Shown: positions 8,445 through 17,612 of the stretch, piece after piece
Numbering within the stretch: position 1 is the first letter of the stretch
How the letters are laid out: every line of letters starts with the position of its first letter
Assembly (NCBI RefSeq): GCF_009764685.1
Contig: NZ_VHLM01000001.1
Span: 1 to 47,219 of the forward strand
Length of the DNA: 47,219 nt
From: Flavobacterium sp. I-STPP5a
GTDB lineage: Bacteria; Bacteroidota; Bacteroidia; Flavobacteriales; Flavobacteriaceae
Reading direction: 5' to 3'
The notes under the pieces: generated by a model
What the model saw: only the letters and a program-made list of their open reading frames with translations
What the model was told of the DNA's origin: nothing
The model's database searches: none
Program-made: the position numbers and the translations under genes

Positions 8445-9191
8445 TTAATTCCAGCGGTTTTTATTAAATTGGTTTTTTTTCCAATACCACATCATTATAA
8501 AGCCAAAAAGCGCTCCACCTACATGCGCAAAATGCGCTATTCCGCCACCACCAAAAATAGATTTACCTGAAATTCCCAGGTATAAATCAACAAGAACTAA
8601 TCCCGGAACAAAATATTTAGCTTTAATAGGTACTGGAATAAACATAAGCGCCAGTTCAGCATTAGGAAACATAAACGCAAAAGCTACTATAATTCCGTAA
8701 ATTGCTCCGGAAGCTCCCACAGCAGTCCCGGCATAAGCGCTTGTGAAGTTAGAAAAATCAGAAGCATTTATAAATTGCTGCCAACGAGTATCTATTTTAC
8801 CTTCGTTTAAAAGCTGTAAAATATCTTGCCTGTTAAAGCCATTTACTGTCAAGGTAGTAATAGCATCATTAAAATAATAATAGTTTACCACAGTGTGCAA
8901 CAAAGCAGCACCTAAACCACAAGAAATATAAAAAAACAAAAACTTTTTTCCGCCCCATATTTGCTCCAAAGCTGATCCAAAAGAATACAAAGCAAACATA
9001 TTGAAAAAAATGTGCATGACACCGCCGTGCATAAACATGTGGGATAGCGGTTGCCAGTATTGAAAATTTGGATTCTCTGGAAAAAATAAAGCCAAGACTT
9101 TATAAACTACATCTCCTAAAAGGTATGTCCCAATAAAAAATATAATGTTAACAATAATTAATTGCTTCACAACTTCGGTTACGTTTCTCAT
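8445..9191 (-). CDS. Rhomboid family intramembrane serine protease
   Basis: This 248-aa rhomboid has the canonical active-site motif GASGAIYG near residues 158-165 and the catalytic His in HFAHVGGALFGF near 222-233. The HIFFNMFALYSFG motif is near 60. Its start overlaps the end of mutL by four bases (ATGA), so translation is probably coupled to mutL. The two neighbouring rhomboids differ enough to be distinct paralogues, not a recent duplication. Confidence 0.93.
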   Translation of the reverse strand: MRNVTEVVKQLIIVNIIFFIGTYLLGDVVYKVLALFFPENPNFQYWQPLSHMFMHGGVMHIFFNMFALYSFGSALEQIWGGKKFLFFYISCGLGAALLHTVVNYYYFNDAITTLTVNGFNRQDILQLLNEGKIDTRWQQFINASDFSNFTSAYAGTAVGASGAIYGIIVAFAFMFPNAELALMFIPVPIKAKYFVPGLVLVDLYLGISGKSIFGGGGIAHFAHVGGALFGFIMMWYWKKNQFNKNRWN

Positions 9192-11029
9192 ACTGCAAAT
9201 TTTTTATCTAAATCTTCCACACGCATAGTGATGAAAGTGGGTTTATGAAATGGCGAGACACTAGGATCTTTGCACGCAAAAAGTCCATTAACTAAATTTT
9301 CCTGCTCTTTTTCTGTAAGATGTGTTCCTGTTTTTACGGCTAAACTTTTAGCCATTGACTTTGCTATAGTATCATTTTGACTAAAACTGCTCTCAGGAAT
9401 TCCATCTTGAAGATCACTTATTAATTGCTCTAAGACTATAGAAACTTCACTCTCGGTGATATTTACGGGTATTCCAGATATTACAATATGATCTGTATTG
9501 TTATCTTCAAAAACAAAACCAGTATTTTTTAACGCTTGCTGCAACTCGGTGATAATTTCCATTTCGCTTGACGAATAAAACAAATTCAAAGGAAATAATA
9601 GTTGCTGACTTGATGCTTGCTGTACAGTCATATTAAGCAAAAACTGTTCGTACAACACCCGCTGATGCGCACGCTGCTGATCAACAATTACCATTCCTGA
9701 TTTGATGGAAGACACAATGTATTTTTTATGAATTTGATAGGTTTTATGCACCGCATGCTCCACCTCTTCATCATTAAAAAGTGACGATGTAACTTCTTCG
9801 TTTTCAAAAGTTACTTGCTCCACATCAAAAACGTCTTGTTTTAAACCGACATACAAACTGTCCCATTTTGAGGTGCTTTCTGGCTTTTTGTAACTAGAAA
9901 ATTGTTTGCTAGGAGTTTCGTTAGAAAACGGATTAAAAGTCCCGTCAACTTGAATTGATGGAACTTCGCCAGATAAATCTTTGTAATGGTATGGCGTATC
10001 CAAATTTGAATCCCTATCAAAATCTAAAACTGGAGCTACATTAAATTGTCCTAAACTGTGTTTTATAGAAGCACGAAGGATAGCGTATAAAGCGTGCTCG
10101 TCATCAAATTTAATTTCAGTTTTAGTAGGATGAATGTTAATATCAATTGTGTTTGGCGGTACCGTTAGGTATAAAAAATAACTTGGTTGCGCACCGTCTC
10201 TCAGGATTCCGTCATAGGCAGCCATGACTGCATGATGTAAGTATCCGCTTTTAATAAAACGATCATTAACAAAGAAAAACTGTTCGCCCCTACTCTTTTT
10301 TGCAAATTCAGGCTTACTTACAAAACCTTGAATGGTAACAATATCTGTTTCCTCTTGAACGGGAACCAATTTTTCATTTGTTTTTCCCGAAAATATAGAC
10401 ACAATACGTTGTCTTAACGTCGCTGGAGGCAAATTAAACATTTCGCTTCCGTTGTGATAAAAGGCAAATTGAATGTTAGGGTGAGCCAATGCTACTCGTT
10501 GAAATTCATCAACAATATGGCGGTATTCTACAGTATCTGATTTTAAAAAATTTCTCCTAGCCGGAATATTAAAAAACAAATTTTTGATTGCAAATGAAGT
10601 TCCTTGTGGCAAAACAGCAAGCTCTTGTGCTACAAATTTACTACCCTCAATAATAATGTGGTGTCCTAACTCATCTTGTTCTTGACGTGTTTTCATTTCA
10701 ACATGAGCAATAGCAGCAATAGATGCTAATGCTTCACCTCTAAAACCTTTTGTAAACAAGGAAAATAAATCTTCGGCTTGACGTATTTTTGAAGTAGCAT
10801 GACGTTCAAAACACAGGCGCGCATCAGTTATATTCATTCCTAAACCGTTATCAATCACCTGAACAAGTGCTTTACCAGCATCTTTAATGATTAACTTGAT
10901 ATCTGTAGCCCTTGCATCAACTGCATTTTCCAAAAGTTCTTTTACTACTGATGCAGGACGTTGAACAACCTCTCCAGCTGCAATTTGATTTGCAACATGA
11001 TCAGGCAGCAATTGTATAATACTCGACAT
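9188..11029 (-). CDS. mutL: DNA mismatch repair protein MutL
   Basis: MutL (613 aa) couples mismatch recognition by MutS to strand excision. The N-terminal GHKL ATPase motifs are intact: IAAGEVV near 16-22, ELLENAVDA at 31-39, DNGLGM at 60-65 and GFRGEAL at 95-101. The C-terminal region, where endonuclease-type MutL carries DQHAxxExxxxE, reads DQQRAHQRVLYE at 450-461. The usual CPHGRP end is replaced by SPFHKP. Nicking activity is therefore doubtful, while dimerisation is probably retained. It heads the mutL-rhomboid-rhomboid unit. Confidence 0.95.
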   Translation of the reverse strand: MSSIIQLLPDHVANQIAAGEVVQRPASVVKELLENAVDARATDIKLIIKDAGKALVQVIDNGLGMNITDARLCFERHATSKIRQAEDLFSLFTKGFRGEALASIAAIAHVEMKTRQEQDELGHHIIIEGSKFVAQELAVLPQGTSFAIKNLFFNIPARRNFLKSDTVEYRHIVDEFQRVALAHPNIQFAFYHNGSEMFNLPPATLRQRIVSIFSGKTNEKLVPVQEETDIVTIQGFVSKPEFAKKSRGEQFFFVNDRFIKSGYLHHAVMAAYDGILRDGAQPSYFLYLTVPPNTIDINIHPTKTEIKFDDEHALYAILRASIKHSLGQFNVAPVLDFDRDSNLDTPYHYKDLSGEVPSIQVDGTFNPFSNETPSKQFSSYKKPESTSKWDSLYVGLKQDVFDVEQVTFENEEVTSSLFNDEEVEHAVHKTYQIHKKYIVSSIKSGMVIVDQQRAHQRVLYEQFLLNMTVQQASSQQLLFPLNLFYSSSEMEIITELQQALKNTGFVFEDNNTDHIVISGIPVNITESEVSIVLEQLISDLQDGIPESSFSQNDTIAKSMAKSLAVKTGTHLTEKEQENLVNGLFACKDPSVSPFHKPTFITMRVEDLDKKFAV

Positions 11030-11095
11030 TAAAAAAAATTAGATTTAAAAAATGGTTTTTGGTTCAAACCAAGATGTACAAATTTAGTGATTTTA

Positions 11096-11103
11096 CAAAG
11101 GTA
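11096..11103 (-). promoter_or_regulatory. Candidate -7 box for mutL
   Basis: TACCTTTG on the minus strand is a perfect TAnnTTTG, 67 bases upstream of the mutL start. No clear -33 TTG is seen at the right distance. Confidence 0.45.
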
Positions 11104-11132
11104 ATACAGCAAAAACACTCATAAATTAAACT

Positions 11133-11172
11133 AAAAAAACCTATACAATTATTAAAGTATAGGCTTTTTTTT
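11133..11172 (-). terminator. Terminator of ribH
   Basis: The inverted repeat CCTATAC/GTATAGG, extended by A and T runs on both sides, lies just after the ribH stop, with the T-run on the minus strand. Confidence 0.65.
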
Positions 11173-11190
11173 GAAAACATTATTGTTTCT

Positions 11191-11763
11191 TTATTCAGTT
11201 AATCCTAGTGGTACATTTTCTATTTGCAAAGTACCTGATGACAACAATTGTTGGTGATTAAAAGTACTATTTAAGGATGCTTGCTGACGAATGTATGCCA
11301 TTTTAATAGCAGCAATAGCAGCTTCTGTTCCTTTGTTACCATGAATACCACCGCTTCTGTCAATAGACTGTTGCATGGTATTATCTGTAAGCACACAAAA
11401 TATTACAGGGATATCGGTTTGAATGTTTAAGTCTTTAATTCCTTGGGCAACTCCTTCGCATACAAAATCAAAATGTTTTGTTTGCCCTTGAATGACACAC
11501 CCAATTGCAATTACTACATCCACGTTTTGTGTTTGCAACATTTTCTTTGAACCATAAATAAGTTCAAAACTTCCTGGAACGTTCCATCTAATGATATTAG
11601 TCTCTGGAACCTCATTCTCAACTAAAGCGGTATACGCTCCGTTGAACAATCCCTCTGTAATAGTATCATTCCATTCAGCAACAACAATTCCAAAACGAAA
11701 ATTCTTCGCATCTGGAATGGCATTTTTGTCGTATTCAGATAAATTTTTATTCTCGGTAGCCAT
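11191..11763 (-). CDS. ribH: 6,7-dimethyl-8-ribityllumazine synthase
   Basis: Lumazine synthase (190 aa) condenses the ribityl pyrimidinedione with 3,4-dihydroxybutanone phosphate in riboflavin synthesis and usually assembles into pentamers or 60-mers. Visible motifs are AEWND near residue 29, VPGSFELIYGSKK near 62, IAIGCVIQGQTKHFDFVCE near 85-103 with the catalytic His, and NKGTEAA near 143. About 30 residues beyond the conserved core form a C-terminal tail. The gene is monocistronic between mutL and the TPR gene, and I see no FMN riboswitch upstream. Confidence 0.95.
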   Translation of the reverse strand: MATENKNLSEYDKNAIPDAKNFRFGIVVAEWNDTITEGLFNGAYTALVENEVPETNIIRWNVPGSFELIYGSKKMLQTQNVDVVIAIGCVIQGQTKHFDFVCEGVAQGIKDLNIQTDIPVIFCVLTDNTMQQSIDRSGGIHGNKGTEAAIAAIKMAYIRQQASLNSTFNHQQLLSSGTLQIENVPLGLTE

Positions 11764-11841
11764 CTTATTTTAGATTTCAGTATTAAGTTGCAAGATACAA
11801 TTTCTCAAAACGGTATCCTGCAACCTGTGTACTTTTTATTT

Positions 11842-12618
11842 TTATTGAGACAGACCTATTAAAACATCAACAGATGCAGCCTCTGGAGATGATTCGTAAT
11901 TTTCTTTGATATCTGTAAAATATTTCAGTGCATCAGCTTTATTACCTAATGAAAGAGCTACTTTACCAGCTTTCAATAAAAAACGAGGTGTTGTAAAATC
12001 GTTTTTGTTAGTTCCAGCTGCGTTGATGTAATTTTCAAGAGCCTCTTTTGGTTGGTTTTTTTGCGCATAAGCATCACCAATAGCACCTTTTGCAAGAGCG
12101 CTTAACATGATATCCTCTGATTTGAATTTTGATAAATAATCAATTGCTTCAGTGTATTTCCCAGTATTTAAATAAGCAATACCTGCATAGTAATTAGCTA
12201 GATTTCCTGCATCAGTGCCAGAATATTCGTCAGCAATTTTTAGGAAACCAAATTTCCCTTCAGATCCGTTTAAAGACAATTTATATAACGAGTCACTTGA
12301 AACTCCATCAGTCGCTTTTTGAAAATTTTGTTGTGCCACAAACATTTCATTAGCAGCTTCTTCTTGTGCAGGAGCAGCAACTAAACGTTGGTATGCTAAA
12401 TAACTTAGTGTTGCAAGTGCAGCAGCAGCAACTAATCCTATAATAACTTTTTGATTTTTAGCAACAAAGTCTTCAGTTCTTGATGCGGTTTCATCTAATT
12501 TAGAAAATACTTCGGCAGTGGTACTGTCTTTTTCATCAATAACTACTGCTTCTACCGCTTCTTCTTTTACTTCTTTTTCTTTTGGTGCTTTATATCCTCT
12601 TTTATTATAAGTTGCCAT
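11842..12618 (-). CDS. Tetratricopeptide-repeat membrane protein
   Basis: This 258-aa protein has a charged cytoplasmic N-terminus (residues 1-55), one membrane helix (about 57-80) and an exported domain with degenerate TPR repeats, for example NLANYYAGIAYLNTGKYTEA near 140-160. The architecture resembles YfgM-type periplasmic TPR proteins that attach to the Sec translocon, but the assignment is by architecture only. The -7 box TATTTTTG at 12648-12641 lies 23 bases upstream of the start. Confidence 0.82.
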   Translation of the reverse strand: MATYNKRGYKAPKEKEVKEEAVEAVVIDEKDSTTAEVFSKLDETASRTEDFVAKNQKVIIGLVAAAALATLSYLAYQRLVAAPAQEEAANEMFVAQQNFQKATDGVSSDSLYKLSLNGSEGKFGFLKIADEYSGTDAGNLANYYAGIAYLNTGKYTEAIDYLSKFKSEDIMLSALAKGAIGDAYAQKNQPKEALENYINAAGTNKNDFTTPRFLLKAGKVALSLGNKADALKYFTDIKENYESSPEAASVDVLIGLSQ

Positions 12619-12640
12619 TTAAATTTAATTTAGTGAATCG

Positions 12641-12648
12641 CAAAAATA
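12641..12648 (-). promoter_or_regulatory. Candidate -7 box for the TPR gene
   Basis: TATTTTTG on the minus strand matches TAnnTTTG and lies 23 bases upstream of the start codon at 12618. A -33 element is not evident. Confidence 0.5.
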
Positions 12649-12850
12649 AAATTTTTATTCAAACCCACATAAAAAAAAGGATTTAATATTAAAAAAAAAT
12701 AAAGTTACACAAAGGCGTTTCTAAATATCTAAAATACTTAAAAATTGAAAAAGTACAAAAGCGAGTTATATGGATATTTTTCAATAATTTGCACCCTAAA
12801 AAAAAACTCCTTTCCAAAAACCTTGATCGCTTTTGTAGCAAGACTTTCTC

Positions 12851-13930
12851 ATGTATTTAAAAAAAATTTCGCTCTTCAATTATAAAAATTTTTCAGAGGC
12901 TAGCTTTGATTTTGACCAAAAAATAAATTGTTTTGTAGGTAAAAACGGCATTGGCAAAACAAATGTTCTGGATGCTATTTATCATTTGTCTTATGGCAAA
13001 AGTTATTTTAACCCACTAGCGGTTCAAAATATCAAACACGGTGAGGATTTTTTTGTCATTGATGCTGAATTTGAAAAAAATGAAAGAACGGAGCAAATAG
13101 TTTGTAGCCTAAAAAAAGGACAAAAAAAAATACTCAAACGCAACGGAAAAAATTACGATAAATTTTCAGACCACATTGGTTTTATACCACTTGTAATCAT
13201 TTCGCCAGCGGATAGAGATTTAATTGTTGAAGGCAGTGAAACTAGAAGAAAGTTCATGGATAGTGTCATATCTCAACTGGATCCGCACTACTTACAAGAA
13301 TTGATACATTATAATAAGGTCATAAGCCAACGCAATGCTTTGCTTAAATATTTTGCTCTCAATCATGTCTACGATGCAGATACCCTTTCTATTTATAATG
13401 AACAATTGACCGGATTAGGGAATTCAATTTTTGAAAAACGAAAAGATTTTGTAGCTCAATTTCTACCTATATTTATTGCCCATCACAAAGCTATCACTGG
13501 ATCTCAAGAAACAGTACAATTCCTTTATGAAAGCCACCTCTCCCAAAAAGGTTTTTTATCTCTGCTGGAAGGAAGTGTTACAAAAGACCGAGCACTACAA
13601 TATACTAGTGTGGGCATCCATAAAGACGATTTAGTTTTTCAAATTGACGAGCATCCCATTAAAAAATTTGGATCACAAGGACAGCAAAAGTCATTTTTGA
13701 TTGCCTTAAAACTAGCTCAGTTTGAATTTTTAAAAAAACAAAGTGGCGTGACACCCATTTTACTTTTTGATGATATTTTTGACAAGCTTGATGAAAGCAG
13801 AGTTAGTAAAATTATCGAAATGGTAAATAGTGCTACTTTTGGACAATTATTCATAACAGACACGCATTCAGATCGTACCGAGGCTATTGTGAAATCCACA
13901 CATCAGTCCTATAAAATTTTTAATCTATAA
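12851..13930 (+). CDS. recF: DNA replication and repair protein RecF
   Basis: RecF (359 aa) is an SMC-like ATPase that loads RecA at gaps in the RecFOR pathway. Walker A is GKNGIGKTN near residues 30-38, the ABC signature region [14 protein letters not shown] is near 275-288, and Walker [14 protein letters not shown] is near 303-315. Length is normal for the family. It is not next to dnaA/dnaN here. A hybrid kinase gene follows after 27 bases and may be co-transcribed. Confidence 0.95.
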   Translation: MYLKKISLFNYKNFSEASFDFDQKINCFVGKNGIGKTNVLDAIYHLSYGKSYFNPLAVQNIKHGEDFFVIDAEFEKNERTEQIVCSLKKGQKKILKRNGKNYDKFSDHIGFIPLVIISPADRDLIVEGSETRRKFMDSVISQLDPHYLQELIHYNKVISQRNALLKYFALNHVYDADTLSIYNEQLTGLGNSIFEKRKDFVAQFLPIFIAHHKAITGSQETVQFLYESHLSQKGFLSLLEGSVTKDRALQYTSVGIHKDDLVFQIDEHPIKKFGSQGQQKSFLIALKLAQFEFLKKQSGVTPILLFDDIFDKLDESRVSKIIEMVNSATFGQLFITDTHSDRTEAIVKSTHQSYKIFNL

Positions 13931-13957
13931 ACGTATTATAAACCAAAATCAAACCAA

Positions 13958-16078
13958 ATGATTCATTTTAAAAACAGGAAAATAATCCATCTCTTTCTTT
14001 TTGTTTCTATCATTGCTTTGCAAATTGTAGCATTTAATTTTTGGTATTCTGAAACAAAAATTCAAAATAATATTTACAACTCCATAGATGCTTTAGCAAA
14101 ACCCAATGAAGCTTTGACCTTATCAAATGAAGCTATAAAAAGTTATTTTGAAGCTAATAATGCTTTCAATGAATATTTAAATAGCAATTCAACGCAACGG
14201 TATATAAAATACCAAGAATCCATAAAAAAAATGATTACTGATCTTGAAAAACTAAGCAGTTTGACTCAGGAAAATGTTGCTTTTAACACGATAATCAAAT
14301 CAAAATTAGGATTAGAACGCGACATGGGCGAACTGCGCAAGGAGTTTGATGCCATCATTAATTCTAATCTTAAAAAAACATCTGTAAACGATTTAAACTT
14401 CAAATTAAAATCATACAACTACGAAAAAGTTCTGAGTTCTATAAGCTATGACACCACAAAAACAGCCGTTGTAACAAAAAAGAAAAGTTTTTTTGGCAGA
14501 CTTGGAAATGCTATTGCTGGTAAAAATGATGTTGACAAAGAAGAAGTGAAATCTGTTATAAAAATGGTTTTTAACAACCAAGAGAAAGCAGGTTCCTTTG
14601 AAGAACAATTGAAAAATATTTTTCAAGTTACTGAGAATTATTATAAAAACGAAGTGTCTAAACTGCAAAAAGTTCATTTTGCACTTAAAGAAAAAGACAA
14701 CGAACTCATTAAAATAAATAAAAACATATTAGCAAAAAGTCAAGAAATAGTCTTGATTTATTCTAGTTCAGCTCAAGAGTTGAATAAAATGGAATACTTG
14801 CAAAACATAAAGGATTATAATTCTAATCTTGTAGAAAAGAAACAATTAATTTTTAATATGTTAATTGCCATAAGCATAATTACTATTTTATTGCTGCTAT
14901 ACACCCTCTACTCGTACATACTGGAAAAGAATCTAATTAAGCAAAAACAAAATGCAGAAATTAGTCTAGACAAAAAGAATCAATTAATTGGAATGATCAG
15001 CCATGAAATGAGAGCGCCATTGAACATTATTTCAAACTTTTCTAGAAAACTAAAAAATTCAAACACAGACACAACATTAAGTTCATCTATTGACTCCCTA
15101 TATTTTACTGCTAACTCCTTACAAATTACAGTAAGTCAAATTTTAGATTTTTTTAAAAATGAAAACAACACATTACTCCTGTACAATACAAAGATGAACT
15201 TAAAAACAGAGATCAGTGCTATTTTAGAATCTTTAAAAGCTTTGGCCGAATTAAAACAACTTGAAATCATATATACTATACCTAGAGAACTAGACAAAAG
15301 TGTTTGGGCAGATAATGTCAAGATTCACCAATTGTTTTACAACATTATAGGTAATGCAATAAAGTTTACCAAAAAAGGATCAATCACAGTAGTCACATCC
15401 GTACAAAAAACAGGTGAGAATTATAGATTTGATGTAAAAATAACCGATACGGGTGCCGGAATTCCTGCAGAGGAAGTAGATAAAATTTTTGATAAGTTCT
15501 ACCAAAGTAAAGCCCATCAAGAGCAAATAAGTTTCGGGGCAGGTCTTGGACTCACATTATGCAAAAATATCATTTCACTTTTTAAAGGAGAAATATCTGT
15601 AAAAAGCGAACTGAACGTTGGGACCGAAATTTCGTACTTCCTGATGCTAGCACCCTCAAATGAGGAGCAAGAAACTAGCGAAACAAAGCTAGTAAATCAA
15701 TTTAAAGATAAAACTACTGAAATCGTTGTAATTGATGATGATACAATTACATTAGCACTTTTGAAAAAATTAATCGACAAATTACATTTTAAAGCAACCA
15801 CTTTTCAAGACGTAGAGTCAGCAAAAGCATATTTAAAAACGAACACAGCCGACTTGATTCTTACCGATTTACAAATAAGCGAATACTCTGGATTTGACTT
15901 TGTAGAGGAAATCAAAAAAATGCCAAATAGAAATGCCGAGGCACCAATACTGGTAATCACTGGCGACTCCTATATGAATACGGCAAACTTAAAAGAATTA
16001 CAAGTAGATGACATTTTGATAAAACCAATAAACAAAGAAGAACTATTTTTTAAAATTCATGCACTTTTAAACAAATAA
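13958..16078 (+). CDS. Hybrid sensor histidine kinase/response regulator
   Basis: This 706-aa inner-membrane hybrid kinase has a first membrane helix at about 10-30, a large helical sensor region to about 295 and a second helix at about 299-321. The HisKA motif is MISHEMRAPLN with His349. The N box is IGNAIKFTKKG, and the ATP-lid motifs are DTGAGI and GAGLGLTL. A C-terminal receiver domain follows from about residue 588, with the acidic cluster VIDDD and phospho-acceptor Asp in LILTDLQ. The sensor region has no recognised ligand fold. No cognate output gene is adjacent. Confidence 0.93.
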   Translation: MIHFKNRKIIHLFLFVSIIALQIVAFNFWYSETKIQNNIYNSIDALAKPNEALTLSNEAIKSYFEANNAFNEYLNSNSTQRYIKYQESIKKMITDLEKLSSLTQENVAFNTIIKSKLGLERDMGELRKEFDAIINSNLKKTSVNDLNFKLKSYNYEKVLSSISYDTTKTAVVTKKKSFFGRLGNAIAGKNDVDKEEVKSVIKMVFNNQEKAGSFEEQLKNIFQVTENYYKNEVSKLQKVHFALKEKDNELIKINKNILAKSQEIVLIYSSSAQELNKMEYLQNIKDYNSNLVEKKQLIFNMLIAISIITILLLLYTLYSYILEKNLIKQKQNAEISLDKKNQLIGMISHEMRAPLNIISNFSRKLKNSNTDTTLSSSIDSLYFTANSLQITVSQILDFFKNENNTLLLYNTKMNLKTEISAILESLKALAELKQLEIIYTIPRELDKSVWADNVKIHQLFYNIIGNAIKFTKKGSITVVTSVQKTGENYRFDVKITDTGAGIPAEEVDKIFDKFYQSKAHQEQISFGAGLGLTLCKNIISLFKGEISVKSELNVGTEISYFLMLAPSNEEQETSETKLVNQFKDKTTEIVVIDDDTITLALLKKLIDKLHFKATTFQDVESAKAYLKTNTADLILTDLQISEYSGFDFVEEIKKMPNRNAEAPILVITGDSYMNTANLKELQVDDILIKPINKEELFFKIHALLNK

Positions 16079-16097
16079 AGACATGATTTAGAAATAG

Positions 16098-16113
16098 ATG
16101 ATTTTAAAATCAT
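16098..16113. repeat. 16-bp perfect palindrome
   Basis: ATGATTTT/AAAATCAT without a loop lies 20 bases after the hybrid-kinase stop. A second weak inverted repeat (ATGGAA...TTCCAT) overlaps its right side. It may be a weak terminator or a binding site; AT-rich chance is possible. Confidence 0.35.
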
Positions 16114-16200
16114 GGAATTATATAATATTTATTTTTAATTCTGTTCCATTGTAAACCATAAAATATCTTGAAGGAAGCACATTAAACAATAGAAATTAAG

Positions 16201-16208
16201 TATTTTTG
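16201..16208 (+). promoter_or_regulatory. -7 box for the rhodanese-thioredoxin gene
   Basis: TATTTTTG is a perfect TAnnTTTG. It overlaps the possible upstream TTG start at 16206, which therefore would not be in the transcript. This supports the ATG at 16233 as the true start. Confidence 0.6.
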
Positions 16209-16232
16209 AAGAACCTAAAATTCCCAAATAAA

Positions 16233-16934
16233 ATGAATCTATTTAAATCCCTAGTAATTGCGGTTTTTACCACACTAACCACTTCTTGCAACGGACAAGA
16301 AGCAATTAAAACAAAAACCGTAGAAGCTCAAATATTTAGTGACAAAATAGCCCAAACACCAAACGCTCAAATTATAGATGTACGTACACCTCAAGAATTT
16401 TCGTCCTATCATTTAGATAATGCCATCAACATTGACTGGCTTGGTAACAGTTTTGAAAAAGAAGTAGGCAAGTTAGACCCTAAAAAACCTGTTTTTATTT
16501 ACTGCAAAGCCGGAGGACGTAGTCAAAGTGCACATGAAAAACTCAATCAATTAGGATTTACAACCGTTTATGAAATGAAAGGTGGCATCTTAAAATGGGA
16601 GGCTGCAGGACTAGCAAAAACTAGTGCTAAAGTGATTGGTATGACAAGGGAAGAATACACTAAAATTACCACTAGTGATAAAAAAGTACTAATAAATTTC
16701 TATGCGGAGTGGTGTGCCCCTTGTAAAAAAATGGCTCCTTATATAAAAACAATGCAAACAGAACTTGCTAACGACGTTACCATCATAAGGCTTGATGCTG
16801 ATAAAAATAAAACACTCATGAGCGAACTAAAAATTAGTGAACTCCCTACCTTACTATTATACGAAGGCGCAAAAGTAAAATGGCAACAATCTGGCTACAT
16901 AACAGAAGTTGACCTAAAAAAACAAATACAATAA
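16233..16934 (+). CDS. Lipoprotein with rhodanese and thioredoxin domains
   Basis: This 233-aa protein has a lipoprotein signal (lipobox LTTSC, Cys19), so it is probably periplasmic or on the outer membrane. Residues 30-130 are a rhodanese domain with active-site Cys91 in YCKAGGRS. Residues 140-233 are a thioredoxin domain with WCAPCK (Cys161, Cys164) and the cis-Pro in ELPTLLLY. The fusion puts a sulfur-relay Cys next to a thiol-disulfide Cys pair, suggesting extracytoplasmic persulfide or disulfide handling, but the substrate is unknown. The ATG at 16233 fits the signal peptide and the promoter at 16201. Confidence 0.88.
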   Translation: MNLFKSLVIAVFTTLTTSCNGQEAIKTKTVEAQIFSDKIAQTPNAQIIDVRTPQEFSSYHLDNAINIDWLGNSFEKEVGKLDPKKPVFIYCKAGGRSQSAHEKLNQLGFTTVYEMKGGILKWEAAGLAKTSAKVIGMTREEYTKITTSDKKVLINFYAEWCAPCKKMAPYIKTMQTELANDVTIIRLDADKNKTLMSELKISELPTLLLYEGAKVKWQQSGYITEVDLKKQIQ

Positions 16935-16939
16935 CGTAT

Positions 16940-17611
16940 ATGCTCACAAAAGAATCACTTCAATTTCTGGTTGATTTAAAAACCAATAACAATAGAGATT
17001 GGTTTTTAGACCAAAAAAAAAGATACGAAGCTTTTAAAACAGATTATAAAAGATTTGTTAGTGACTTGCTAGACACTCTAAAACCTTTAGATCCAAGTCT
17101 AGAACTACTTGAAGTTAAGAACTGTACGTTTAGAATTAATAGAGACATTCGGTTTTCAAAAGATAAAACACCATATAAATCCCATTTAGGCATCTGGATT
17201 TCATCTGGTGCCAAAGGTCACAATAGATCTGGTTATTACATTCATCTTGAAAAAGGAAGCAGTTTTATAGCTGGAGGATTGTATTGTCCAGAAGCTGAAG
17301 ATGTAAAAAAAATACGAAAAGAAATTGCATTTTTTCATGAAGATTTAGAAGATATACTGGCCGAGAAAGAATTCAAAAAAGAATTTGGTGATCTTGATAG
17401 AAACGAAAAAGATCTTTTAAAAAATCCCCCACGCGGTTACGATAAAGACCATCCAGCAATAGATTTATTAAAACTTAAAAGCTTTGAATCGTCACATAAA
17501 ATTAATTATGATGATGCCTCAAAAGAAGATTTTACAGCAACAATTTGTCAAAAATTGATTCTTTTAAAACCGCTGAATGATTTTATCAATCGTGCCTTAA
17601 CGTCGGAATAA
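16940..17611 (+). CDS. DUF2461 domain protein (TIGR02453 family)
   Basis: This 223-aa protein has the conserved NNNRDWFLDQKKRYEAF start and the FRINRDIRFSKDKTPYK block near residues 67-83 that define the DUF2461/TIGR02453 family. It has no signal peptide or membrane segment. The function of the family is unknown. It starts five bases after the rhodanese-thioredoxin stop and ends one base before the glycosyltransferase, so it is part of a run of tightly spaced genes. Confidence 0.88.
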   Translation: MLTKESLQFLVDLKTNNNRDWFLDQKKRYEAFKTDYKRFVSDLLDTLKPLDPSLELLEVKNCTFRINRDIRFSKDKTPYKSHLGIWISSGAKGHNRSGYYIHLEKGSSFIAGGLYCPEAEDVKKIRKEIAFFHEDLEDILAEKEFKKEFGDLDRNEKDLLKNPPRGYDKDHPAIDLLKLKSFESSHKINYDDASKEDFTATICQKLILLKPLNDFINRALTSE

Positions 17612-17612
17612 A

